Notes: generated from the sequence alone by a model not told the origin. Shown: positions 1-5,579, counted from the stretch's first letter. The stretch is DNA of 6,414 nucleotides from Intestinimonas sp052065695 (GCF_052065695.1 NZ_JBQHTM010000088.1:1-6414), one strand, 5' to 3'. Translations and numbers: made by a program.

Positions 1-111
1 CTCCTTCAGCTTTTCTTTCATGGACGGCATCCGGCTATGAAGCTGCTGATTTTCTACCTTCAGCTCTTTCACCTTCTGCTCCGCAGCGGCCCCACGGATC
101 GCCGCTGCCTT
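1..111. repeat. Terminal redundancy, left copy
   Basis: Bases 1-111 are identical to 6304-6414. The offset is 6303. An open frame (the relaxase) passes across the joint without a shift, so this is assembly overlap from a circular molecule of about 6303 bp rather than a biological terminal repeat. Confidence 0.93.
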
Positions 112-993
112 CAGCTCCTTCACCTGCTCCACTGTAACGCCCTTGACGGCTCCTGTCAGCGTTTTCTCTGGCTGGATCGCGTCCAGGTCAACCCGCACCT
201 TCTCCGCAGCCTGGAGCTGCCGCACCGTCCCCTGCAGGGCCTTCCTCTGCTGCTCCAGTTCGGCCATTTCCTGCTCCGCTGCCGCCACCTGCTCCTGGAC
301 AGCCTCCAGCCGCTTGGCCGCTGCCTTGAACTCCGGCAATTCCATGTGAGGACGGCCACCGCCCAGGCTGATGATCTCGAACTCATGCGCCTGGGCAATC
401 TCCGTAAGCGACGCCTTTTCGCGTTCCATCCAGGCTCGCCACTCCGTCTGATTGCGTCCAAGCCCTACAAACCCCTGCTGCTTGAGTGCCTGTTTCATAG
501 AAACCCGGGTGGAAAGGCCCCGGCTCTGCTCCGTGGCCACCGGCACAAAGTCTACATGGAGATGGGGCGTGGCCTCGTCCATGTGCAGCACCATATTGAA
601 CACCCGCAGATGGGGATTGCGCTCCTGGAAGGACTCCGCAAACTCTTTGAGAGCTGCTGCAGCCCGTTCCCCTCCAGGGGAGCCGCAGCCGCAGTCCTCC
701 AGGTTGCCGATCTGGAAGATTGCTTCATGGAACAGCTTCTCTTGTTTCCCCTGGCGGATATGCTCATAGTAGTCGGGGATCTTATCCCTGGTCTTTTTCT
801 TTTTGGCGTTATAGGCAGCCAGGGCCTCGTCGAAGATCTCATGGTAGACCTGTTTCAGATCATCGTTGCAAAAAGTCACATTCTGCTCCGTCCGGCTCCG
901 GTCTACATTCGCCGCTGAAAAGCTCCGGTTGTTATGCCGGATGCTGCCCCGGCCAGTCATGCCGGAAATAGTTGTACCGATAAAATCACCCAC
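1..993 (-). CDS. mobV: MobV/Pre-family relaxase, N-terminal 331 residues (continues across the circular junction into 6037-6303)
   Basis: This is a mobilization relaxase that would nick the plasmid at oriT and carry the strand into a recipient with the help of another element's conjugation machinery. The reading frame is open to base 1 and rejoins 6303-6037 in frame on the circle, giving 419 aa. Visible motifs are RHNNR (His20), which aligns with the nucleophilic His22 of pMV158 MobM, and HMDEATPHLH (residues 137-146), the metal-binding signature of the MobV family. A Glu/Gln/Lys-rich coiled coil begins near residue 222. The start is uncertain. GTG at 993 gives the family-like N-terminus with FIGTTISG, but its AGAAAGG sequence abuts the codon. 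ATG at 960 has no Shine-Dalgarno site and would lose residues conserved in the family. It has its own candidate promoter at 1026-1054, overlapping the likely oriT, which fits the autoregulation known for MobM. The family call is secure and the start is about 60% sure. Confidence 0.93.
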   Translation of the reverse strand, partial: MGDFIGTTISGMTGRGSIRHNNRSFSAANVDRSRTEQNVTFCNDDLKQVYHEIFDEALAAYNAKKKKTRDKIPDYYEHIRQGKQEKLFHEAIFQIGNLEDCGCGSPGGERAAAALKEFAESFQERNPHLRVFNMVLHMDEATPHLHVDFVPVATEQSRGLSTRVSMKQALKQQGFVGLGRNQTEWRAWMEREKASLTEIAQAHEFEIISLGGGRPHMELPEFKAAAKRLEAVQEQVAAAEQEMAELEQQRKALQGTVRQLQAAEKVRVDLDAIQPEKTLTGAVKGVTVEQVKELKAAAIRGAAAEQKVKELKVENQQLHSRMPSMKEKLKE

Positions 994-1025
994 CCTTTCT
1001 ATCGTCTGAACCTCTTACCAATCCC

Positions 1026-1054
1026 ATCTTACCATAGCCCCCGCAGGGGGGCAA
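1026..1054 (-). promoter_or_regulatory. Candidate promoter of the relaxase gene
   Basis: On the minus strand TTGCCC (1054-1049) and TAAGAT (1031-1026) are separated by exactly 17 bases, each matching the sigma-70 consensus at 4 of 6 positions. The spacer holds a small GC hairpin (GCCCCC 1037-1042 with GGGGGC 1047-1052). Initiation would fall near 1019, about 26 bases before the GTG. The site lies between the large hairpins and the gene, so relaxase binding at oriT could repress it. Confidence 0.4.
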
Positions 1055-1146
1055 GACCTCTTTGTTACTTTCTCGGTGAGAAAGTAACGCAAAAGCACTT
1101 TCACACCGCCGCCCCGTTGGGGCGTCAGTATGAAAGTGCTTTTGCG
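1037..1146 (-). other. oriT: Candidate origin of transfer: three consecutive hairpins upstream of the relaxase gene
   Basis: There are three inverted repeats. The first is GCCCCC/GGGGGC (1037-1052). The second is a perfect 11-bp stem GTTACTTTCTC/GAGAAAGTAAC with a 3-base loop (1064-1088). The third is a perfect 16-bp stem at 1088-1103 and 1131-1146, with a second stem CGCCCC/GGGGCG (1110-1124) inside its loop. Position and structure match MobV plasmids, whose oriT is a cluster of inverted repeats just upstream of mob. I do not see the pMV158 nick sequence itself, so the nick site is unassigned. The hairpins lack T-runs that would make them terminators. Confidence 0.55.
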
Positions 1147-1320
1147 CGCTCCCGCGGGGGATCGCCGGAGCTGCCGGCCGCTGCGGTTTCCCGCTGCTCC
1201 CGGCCGGCTCCGGCTGGGGCTTCGGCCCCGCCTCCTCCGGGCGGCTCCCCAGGGGACGAGGGCTAATACACTACCCGCAATCCATTCTATAATAGGGAAC
1301 AGCGGCTTTTGCGCAATATT
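1147..1320. other. Gene-free GC-rich spacer between oriT hairpins and cargo terminator
   Basis: With 1026-1146 and 1321-1399 this is part of the roughly 400-base gap between the relaxase and the methyltransferase. Bases 1147-1265 are very GC-rich with short hairpins, the clearest being GGGGC-TTCG-GCCCC at 1216-1229. From 1266 the composition turns AT-rich. The open frames here are low-complexity Arg/Pro/Ser-rich with no ribosome site, so I call no gene. A single-strand origin or an extension of oriT is possible, but nothing here demonstrates either. Confidence 0.5.
1283..1316. promoter_or_regulatory. Weak candidate promoter(s) with overlapping -10 elements
   Basis: On the minus strand TTGCGC (1316-1311), a 16-base spacer and TATTAT (1294-1289) could start a transcript toward oriT and the relaxase. 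On the plus strand a perfect TATAAT lies at 1288-1293 with a poor -35. No plus-strand gene follows, so the minus reading is more useful, but the -35 is weak in both. Confidence 0.25.
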
Positions 1321-1372
1321 AAATAAAAAAGCCGATAACACATAGGTTTTTTGACCTAATGCGTTATCGGCT
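1321..1372 (-). terminator. Rho-independent terminator of the methyltransferase gene
   Basis: AGCCGATAAC (1330-1339) pairs perfectly with GTTATCGGCT (1363-1372), and an inner TAGGT/ACCTA pair extends the stem. Read on the minus strand it is followed at once by TTTTTTATTT. It lies 27 bases past the methyltransferase stop and on the plus strand lacks a T-run, so it acts in one direction. It separates the cargo transcript from the mobilization region. Confidence 0.9.
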
Positions 1373-1399
1373 CTGCGTCTATGCGTCTGGCACTTTTAA

Positions 1400-2383
1400 T
1401 CATTTTTTTTTGAATTTATTATATGTGTTAGCTAACTGTCCACAAGCCGCGTTAATCTCTCTGCCATGAGAAACTCTCATAGTAACTTCAAGTCCTGCTT
1501 GCTCTAATTGATGTTTGAATGCAACTATTTCCCGTTTCTGTGGTGCTTTAATTCTTGAATTGCTTGTTGGGTTGTATTGTAACACGTTAATCATAACTTT
1601 TTTGCCCCGAAACCATTTTGCAAGTTGTCTTACATCTGAGGGCCGGTCATTTATACCCGGTAAAAGCAAATACGCAAAGACAATTTTGCGATTATGCCTT
1701 TCAGAATAGGATAAGGCTTGCTTAACAACATCTTCAATAGCATATATGCGCATGTGAGGAATAATACGATTTCTTGCAGATTGTGTTGCTGCGTGTAAAG
1801 ATATTGTCAACTGAATTTTAAGATGTTCCTCGCGCAATTTTTTTAATTGATCGACCGGACCAACTGTTGATATGGTAATGCCGTCGGTTGGAAAGTTGAG
1901 CCCATATCTATCTCGGAGAATATGGATTGCTTTTATCAAGTTGTCATAATTGAATAAAGGCTCTCCCATACCCATAAAAACGATACGGTTTACTTTTCGA
2001 CGCAACAATATAATCTGTTGTACGATTTCTGACGATGTTAGATTACGAACAAAGCCATTTCGCCCGGACTCACAAAAAATACAACCAACAGGACAACCGA
2101 CTTGTGTGCTCACGCAAACAGTTCCACCATCTCGCCGCTTGATAAAAACCGTTTCAATGTATTTGTTGTCTTTCAGTTCGTAAACATACTTTTCAGTATC
2201 ACTGCTTTTGCAAATATTTTTTACCAACATTGATAGATTTTTTTTGCGTGGTAATTGCTTATATAATTCTTCATATAAGGCTTTTGCTTCATTCTCGCCA
2301 ATAACTTCCGACATTTCTTTGTAAGTAAATCCGTATGGATCATTCCGTACTTCCGCAGGCGTATATTTAGGTAAACGTTTCAT
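1400..2383 (-). CDS. RlmN/Cfr-family radical SAM 23S rRNA adenine methyltransferase (cargo paralog)
   Basis: The 327-aa protein belongs to the radical SAM enzymes that methylate A2503 of 23S rRNA (RlmN at C2, Cfr at C8). The cluster motif CPVGCIFC gives Cys97, Cys101 and Cys104 for the 4Fe-4S cluster. GMGEPL (138-143) is the SAM-binding motif. Cys314 in NAACGQL matches the catalytic, methyl-carrying Cys355 of E. coli RlmN. Cys90 matches Cys118 and Glu77 matches Glu105. It shares QVGC and GMGEP with RlmN, but is shorter (E. coli RlmN has 384 aa, Cfr 349), with a reduced N-terminal domain and a Cfr-like QYNPT segment. AAAGGA sits 7 bases before the ATG. The gene is clearly more AT-rich than the backbone, a sign of separate acquisition. 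It follows a leader ORF and ends in its own terminator. Family call is very sure; C2 versus C8 specificity and any resistance role cannot be decided from sequence. Confidence 0.93.
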   Translation of the reverse strand: MKRLPKYTPAEVRNDPYGFTYKEMSEVIGENEAKALYEELYKQLPRKKNLSMLVKNICKSSDTEKYVYELKDNKYIETVFIKRRDGGTVCVSTQVGCPVGCIFCESGRNGFVRNLTSSEIVQQIILLRRKVNRIVFMGMGEPLFNYDNLIKAIHILRDRYGLNFPTDGITISTVGPVDQLKKLREEHLKIQLTISLHAATQSARNRIIPHMRIYAIEDVVKQALSYSERHNRKIVFAYLLLPGINDRPSDVRQLAKWFRGKKVMINVLQYNPTSNSRIKAPQKREIVAFKHQLEQAGLEVTMRVSHGREINAACGQLANTYNKFKKK

Positions 2384-2434
2384 TTTTATATCCTTTCTTC
2401 TAAATAATAAAAGTTTGTTTTTCTGTATTTTTGA

Positions 2435-2506
2435 TTAGAGAAATCCAACAAACAAAATGCAAACGAGAACCACTCCCAGCGTTATCTTTAGAAAAACTTT
2501 TTTCAT
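2435..2506 (-). CDS. Short hydrophobic leader ORF (23 aa) upstream of the methyltransferase gene
   Basis: ATG at 2506 to TAA at 2435 encodes 23 residues beginning MKKVFLKITLGVV and continuing with an almost unbroken hydrophobic stretch to GFL. A GGGGCGGG run lies 7 bases before the ATG as a possible ribosome site. The stop is 51 bases before the methyltransferase ATG. It has the AT-rich composition of the cargo, not of the backbone. Two readings are open: a regulatory leader peptide, as found before erm and cfr-type ribosome-modification genes, or a tiny membrane peptide or the remnant of a signal sequence. An imperfect AT-rich stem (GTTTGTT 2453-2447 with AACAAAC 2419-2413) spans its stop codon, but no strong alternative hairpins that hide the next ribosome site are visible. 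Confidence 0.45.
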   Translation of the reverse strand: MKKVFLKITLGVVLVCILFVGFL

Positions 2507-2547
2507 ATAATAACCCGCCCCTGCAACTTCCAATTTGTCGGACTTTC

Positions 2548-3048
2548 TTATCCTCGAAATAATTTTCTAAACCAGCCTCGTTTTTCTCCTGGCTCCGGCT
2601 CCTGGCCCTGCTGATCCGCTCCGGCCTCGTCAGTAAGGAGCTGCTGTTGGATTGTTCCTGCATGGAGAGCCTGGGCCGCTGCCGCCGTCTTTTGGGCAGC
2701 AACCAAGGCCTCCGTCAATTTTTCAATCTGCCGGTCTTTTACTTCAAGCTGCCCCTGCAGCGTGTCGATAGTAGCCTGTAAAACTGCCACCACACTGTCC
2801 TCTTGCGACTGCTCCGACACCGCTCCACTGGAGCGCTCCGTATGCGTATCCGTATGCGCTCCAATGGAGCGGTCAACCTTCAAAAAGTCTTGTTTTATCA
2901 GGGTTTCAGCCTGCTCCGATAGATACAAGACCCCCTGCTCCGTATGCGCATACGGAGCGCAAACCGTATGCAGCTTCCCTTTATACCGTTTATAGACCGC
3001 CTGCTTCGATACTCCTATCTCGTCGGCTATCTGTCGGATCGTTTTCAT
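2548..3048 (-). CDS. Helix-turn-helix/coiled-coil plasmid accessory protein (DUF536-like)
   Basis: The 166-aa protein has an N-terminal helix-turn-helix (residues 3-22, IRQIADEIGVSKQAVYKRYK), a variable linker (about 26-80), a Gln/Glu-rich coiled coil (about 82-137) and a basic aromatic tail GWFRKLFRG. This architecture matches DUF536-type proteins often found near rep on Firmicutes plasmids, where copy control or partition roles have been suggested but are not established. I take ATG 3048, not the in-frame GTG 3075, because the upstream stop TGA overlaps it as ATGA, pointing to translational coupling, and the HTH begins right there. The linker is encoded by a cluster of palindromes (2821-2972) that may be its own binding sites. 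No terminator follows, so transcription probably reads into the methyltransferase cargo. Confidence 0.75.
   Translation of the reverse strand: MKTIRQIADEIGVSKQAVYKRYKGKLHTVCAPYAHTEQGVLYLSEQAETLIKQDFLKVDRSIGAHTDTHTERSSGAVSEQSQEDSVVAVLQATIDTLQGQLEVKDRQIEKLTEALVAAQKTAAAAQALHAGTIQQQLLTDEAGADQQGQEPEPGEKRGWFRKLFRG
2821..2972. repeat. Cluster of palindromes and CCGTATGCG repeats inside the HTH gene
   Basis: CGCTCCA-N-TGGAGCG occurs twice (2821-2835 and 2857-2871). Between and beside these lie four direct copies of CCGTATGC: 2838, 2850, 2940 and 2964. The third copy lies in a perfect 22-bp palindrome at 2937-2958, which also supplies an inverted copy. All fall in the linker codons (residues 26-76), where AHTE is encoded at residues 34-37 and a similar AHTDTHTE at 64-71. 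This looks like operator or centromere-like DNA carried in a tolerant part of the protein. Confidence 0.7.
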
Positions 3049-3293
3049 ACCTTCACGAACAGGCCAATGGGACACACGCCCTTAAATCCCGGCGTGGATA
3101 TGTACCAGCAACCGGGGCCTTCCGGCTCCCAGGCTACCTCCAGGGTAATGTCATGCCACCCATCGGGGAACAGAGCAGTAAACCCCTGCCCGGCGTGTAC
3201 GCCTTCCCCCTCCAGAAGTAGACGGGGGTGCGGGTCATTGTCTGCTGGATCGGGGAGCTGCAGCTGCGCGATCCTCTCTTTATCCCAGCTCAT
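3045..3293 (-). CDS. Small protein of unknown function, possibly DUF5348-like
   Basis: The 82-aa acidic protein starts MSWDKERIAQ and ends GLFVKV. The pattern of a central GW with a following T-x-E (GWHDITLE, 45-52), then CWYIS (62-66) and a C-terminal G-L-x-V-x-V, resembles small DUF5348 proteins common on Firmicutes mobile elements, but I hold this match only loosely. The ATG at 3293 is preferred over an upstream TTG at 3314 because AGGAAGG (3307-3301) sits 7 bases before it. It follows the toxin stop by 17 bases, and its own stop overlaps the HTH gene start as ATGA, so it belongs to the same operon. There are no membrane segments or enzymatic motifs. It is too short to assign a function. 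Confidence 0.7.
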   Translation of the reverse strand: MSWDKERIAQLQLPDPADNDPHPRLLLEGEGVHAGQGFTALFPDGWHDITLEVAWEPEGPGCWYISTPGFKGVCPIGLFVKV

Positions 3294-3310
3294 AATCGGC
3301 CCTTCCTTTC

Positions 3311-3571
3311 TCAATCATCATAGTGGCCCAGGCAGGAGATAATATAAATAACATCTCCCTGCTCATAGTAAACAATACGATTGGTTTCGTCAATGCGGCG
3401 GCTCCACCAGCCGCTCAGGTTCCCCCGCAGCGGCTCCGGCTTGCCGATCCCCTGGTAGGGGCTTCTCAGAATATCCTTTATCAGCGCGTTAATCCGTTTC
3501 AGCGTCTTTTTGTCCTGTGTCTGCCAATACAGATAATCACTCCACGCCCGATCCTCCCACAGCAGCTTCAT
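3311..3571 (-). CDS. yoeB: YoeB-family mRNA-interferase toxin
   Basis: The 86-aa toxin aligns without gaps to E. coli YoeB (84 aa). It keeps the opening MKLLW, the KPEPL block with Glu46, the NLSGWWSRRI block, Arg65 and the near-terminal His83-Tyr84, the residues used for ribosome-dependent mRNA cleavage. Two extra Asp residues follow Tyr84. It should therefore be active: it binds the ribosomal A site, cuts mRNA and is neutralized by the antitoxin encoded just upstream. Its ATG overlaps the antitoxin stop by one base (TGATG), and the GAGGTGG inside the last antitoxin codons can serve as its ribosome site, so the two are translated in a coupled way. On this plasmid its evident role is stabilization by killing or arresting plasmid-free cells. 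Confidence 0.95.
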   Translation of the reverse strand: MKLLWEDRAWSDYLYWQTQDKKTLKRINALIKDILRSPYQGIGKPEPLRGNLSGWWSRRIDETNRIVYYEQGDVIYIISCLGHYDD

Positions 3572-3837
3572 CAGTCCACCTCGATCAGGTCATGCGCGGC
3601 AAAGTGGGCCTTGCCATCCTTCACATCCTGCATAACGCTCTCCAGGTGCCGGAGGTTGCTTTCCGAGTAGAACGGATCAGCCGAAACCTCAAACGGGATA
3701 CGGTACTCCCTGCCGACCTTTTTTGCAAACATCGTAAACGCAGCGCTCATGGAAAGGCCCATCTCGGCACAGGCCCGTTCCATCCTTTTTTTCACATCTT
3801 CATCCAACTTAAAATTCACATTGACCGTGTGTGCCAT
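3571..3837 (-). CDS. relB: RelB/DinJ-family antitoxin
   Basis: The 88-aa antitoxin pairs with the YoeB toxin downstream. The N-terminal VNVNFKLDEDVKKRMERACAE followed by LGLS-like MGLSMSAAFTMFAKKV is the ribbon-helix-helix DNA-binding and dimerization domain of RelB/DinJ proteins. The C-terminal part (DPFYSESNLRHLESVMQDV, then LIEVD) is the segment that wraps the toxin. The start at ATG 3837 is chosen because AAAGGAG lies 8 bases upstream; an in-frame ATG at 3861 overlaps the -10 element and is rejected. RHH antitoxins, alone and with toxin, usually repress their own promoter, here at 3862-3890. The toxin is usually paired with a YefM/Phd antitoxin in E. coli, but RelB/DinJ-YoeB pairs are known in Firmicutes. 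Confidence 0.93.
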   Translation of the reverse strand: MAHTVNVNFKLDEDVKKRMERACAEMGLSMSAAFTMFAKKVGREYRIPFEVSADPFYSESNLRHLESVMQDVKDGKAHFAAHDLIEVD

Positions 3838-3861
3838 ATCCAACACTCCTTTCCTACTCAT

Positions 3862-3890
3862 ATTATATGCAGAAATAAAGAAAAATAAAA
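3862..3890 (-). promoter_or_regulatory. Promoter of the antitoxin-toxin operon
   Basis: A perfect TATAAT (3867-3862) stands 24 bases before the antitoxin ATG. The -35 at a 17-base distance is poor (TTTTAT, 3890-3885), in an A/T-rich tract that could act as an UP element or extended contact. A weak -35 leaves room for antitoxin repression. No terminator is seen before 1372, so this promoter may feed six ORFs down to the methyltransferase. Confidence 0.6.
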
Positions 3891-4061
3891 GTGTTTTTCT
3901 TTACAATTCTGCAAATGCGTCACGCTGATATGTAGACATTTATGGGTGGTAAACCCCTTGATTTGCAAGGCTTTCCGGGCGCAATAAAGAGGGGGGTGGT
4001 ATGTTTACCCTCAGACCGCCGGAAAAGCCCTCCTGGGCCGTTACAGGGCCGGAAACCGCCC
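3891..4061. other. Intergenic region after rep with several short inverted repeats
   Basis: No ORF with a ribosome site is seen. TGCAAAT (3910-3916) pairs with ATTTGCA (3961-3967), GGTAAAC (3948-3954) pairs with GTTTACC (4003-4009), and GGCTTTCCGG near 3969 pairs with CCGGAAAAGCC near 4019 with one bulge. These pairs partly cross, so they cannot all form at once. No hairpin followed by a T-run is present, so no clear rep terminator can be named. A structured RNA is possible but not shown. Confidence 0.35.
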
Positions 4062-5552
4062 CTAATCCTTACTCTGGCCTAATGCCTCCACCAGCAGATC
4101 ACTCACCGCCTGGGAGGGGGTAACACGCACCGTAATGTGTCCATCCTGGACACGAACAGCCGGGGGCGTGCTGTCCCACCACTTACGGATTGTTTTGGGA
4201 TCAAGCCCCGTGTCCCGGTGGCAGTCGGCCTTACGACCTTCCGGGTGCTTCTGCCGCCACTCATACACCCTATTCTGGACTGATGGACGACCATTCCCTT
4301 CCCGCCAATTATCGTGAATTATATCCCTTGTTGCCCTGGCAATCTTCAAATGCTGCTCCTGCTTGCGCCAGTTCCGCTTATTGACCGGCATAGTCAGACC
4401 GGACAACTTCGCTATATCGTCCCTGGGAAATGTCACATAGTCCTCATTGAACATCTCCAGGGCACACACCACATCGTCTTTCGTGAAGCGGTTGATGTCC
4501 TCGACACTCATATCGTCATAAGGTTTCAGCAAGGAAAACGCGTCCCAGCGCAGCTCGTCCTCGCTAATCCCGCATTTCTTGGCGTAGATCGCCAGCGTCA
4601 TAATGCCATAGAACCGATGGCCCACGCGAATCTCATCCCCGATCCGGTGCAGCCACCAGTCGTATAAATCTCGCTTGACCGTCCAGCGGCCCCGCCGCTC
4701 CTTCTTGACAATCCGCCGCTCGTACCAGTCCGGGTACTTCTCCTTTGCCTCAGCCAGCGACAGGCGGCTCTTTCTCATAAGCCCCTCAAGCCGCTGCTGC
4801 TCCCCGTTACTGTCCGGGATAAACTCCAGCAACTTCTCCAGCGTCACCCTCCCGCCGAGCCGGTAGGCCGTTACGGGGTACTCCCGACCCAGCTTGGAGC
4901 CGGAGCCGACCACCCGGAACCCCTGCAATATACCCTGCATCTGCGGCTCCTTGATGGTGGAGGTGTACCTGTTCCAGATCTGCCGGGTGAGAGAATATTT
5001 CAGCTCCTTCAAGCATTTCTGGTTGTGCGGGTACATGGGGATAGGCTCCTCCAGGACATAATACAGGTGAAGCCCCGTCCCGCTGTTTACGACAAAGGTT
5101 GCCTGGGGCAAAATATCCTTATTCATCTGGTGCAGCGTGTCCCGGAGCTGGGGCATCCCCACCCCATCCAGGTCAAAGACCATGGCATAGAGATACCGAG
5201 CATTCTTGCCGCACCGACGCCGACCGAAGTAGGACAGAGGGGACATGATGGTAAAGTCAGTATCGTAGACCTCCGACAGCTCCGACAGTTCATCGGTGAT
5301 GGTGTAGCGTTTGGCCTTGCCTTCCTCCTGGATCTCCAAGGCAATCCCTGCGGCTTTTGGCGGCACCGTCACCGCGATCCCGTTGCCCTTTTCGTCCTCA
5401 AAATGGCCCTTCCGCTCAAAGCTGCCCACGGGGAAGATCTCCCGGTAAAACTCAAAAGGCGTGACCGGCTCCAGGAACTTCTCCAGATGCTCATTTTTTT
5501 CCCGATACAACGCCCGCAGCTGCTCCATAGCGGCCTGCTGATCCGTAGCCAT
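4062..5552 (-). CDS. rep: Plasmid replication protein with archaeo-eukaryotic-primase-like domain
   Basis: The 496-aa protein is the likely replication initiator. Its core carries the AEP primase-polymerase signature in order: FDLD (Asp127, Asp129) as the metal-binding motif I, SGTGLHLYY (His162) as motif II, and FRVVGSGSKLG (about 212-221) as motif III. Residues about 300-395 look like a helical primase C-terminal domain. A C-terminal helix-turn-helix follows (GRPSVQNRVYEWRQ, then GLDPKTIRKWW, about 421-459), suited to origin binding. ATG 5552 is chosen over ATG 5597 because GGAGGTGA lies 4 bases before it. No rolling-circle HUH or Tyr motif is visible, so primed theta-type replication is the better inference. 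The repeats at 5837-6034 lie just upstream and are its natural binding candidates. Replication role is likely; exact family name is not certain. Confidence 0.85.
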   Translation of the reverse strand: MATDQQAAMEQLRALYREKNEHLEKFLEPVTPFEFYREIFPVGSFERKGHFEDEKGNGIAVTVPPKAAGIALEIQEEGKAKRYTITDELSELSEVYDTDFTIMSPLSYFGRRRCGKNARYLYAMVFDLDGVGMPQLRDTLHQMNKDILPQATFVVNSGTGLHLYYVLEEPIPMYPHNQKCLKELKYSLTRQIWNRYTSTIKEPQMQGILQGFRVVGSGSKLGREYPVTAYRLGGRVTLEKLLEFIPDSNGEQQRLEGLMRKSRLSLAEAKEKYPDWYERRIVKKERRGRWTVKRDLYDWWLHRIGDEIRVGHRFYGIMTLAIYAKKCGISEDELRWDAFSLLKPYDDMSVEDINRFTKDDVVCALEMFNEDYVTFPRDDIAKLSGLTMPVNKRNWRKQEQHLKIARATRDIIHDNWREGNGRPSVQNRVYEWRQKHPEGRKADCHRDTGLDPKTIRKWWDSTPPAVRVQDGHITVRVTPSQAVSDLLVEALGQSKD

Positions 5553-5556
5553 AGAA

Positions 5557-5579
5557 TCACCTCCAGAAGAAAAATTATC
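5557..5579 (-). promoter_or_regulatory. rep ribosome binding site and candidate -10
   Basis: GGAGGTGA (5564-5557) is a near-perfect Shine-Dalgarno sequence and fixes the rep start at 5552. GATAAT (5579-5574) matches the -10 consensus in 5 of 6 positions, but no good -35 lies 16-18 bases before it, and it is so close to the ribosome site that the leader would be very short. The 8-mer TTGATAAT covering it also occurs in all three origin repeats. Confidence 0.5.

Noticed and set aside
37..918. A 293-codon open frame on the plus strand
   Set aside because: It is antisense to the relaxase, which carries clear family motifs in its own frame. The antisense product is Leu/Arg-rich, has no recognisable domain and no ribosome site.
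1015..1341. A 108-codon minus-strand frame in the gap before the relaxase
   Set aside because: It begins inside the terminator hairpin, runs through the GC-rich spacer and oriT hairpins, and is low-complexity Arg/Ser/Gly. No ribosome site is seen.
1374..1388. TGCGTCT direct repeat next to the terminator, as a target-site duplication for the cargo
   Set aside because: The copies are adjacent, with one base between them, on the same side of the cargo. No matching copy was found at the far end near 2510 and no transposase is present.
2400..2702. A minus-strand frame overlapping the end of the HTH gene and the leader region
   Set aside because: It is a shifted frame of the HTH coding region. 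The in-frame HTH gene has a domain, a coupled start and a natural end at 2548.
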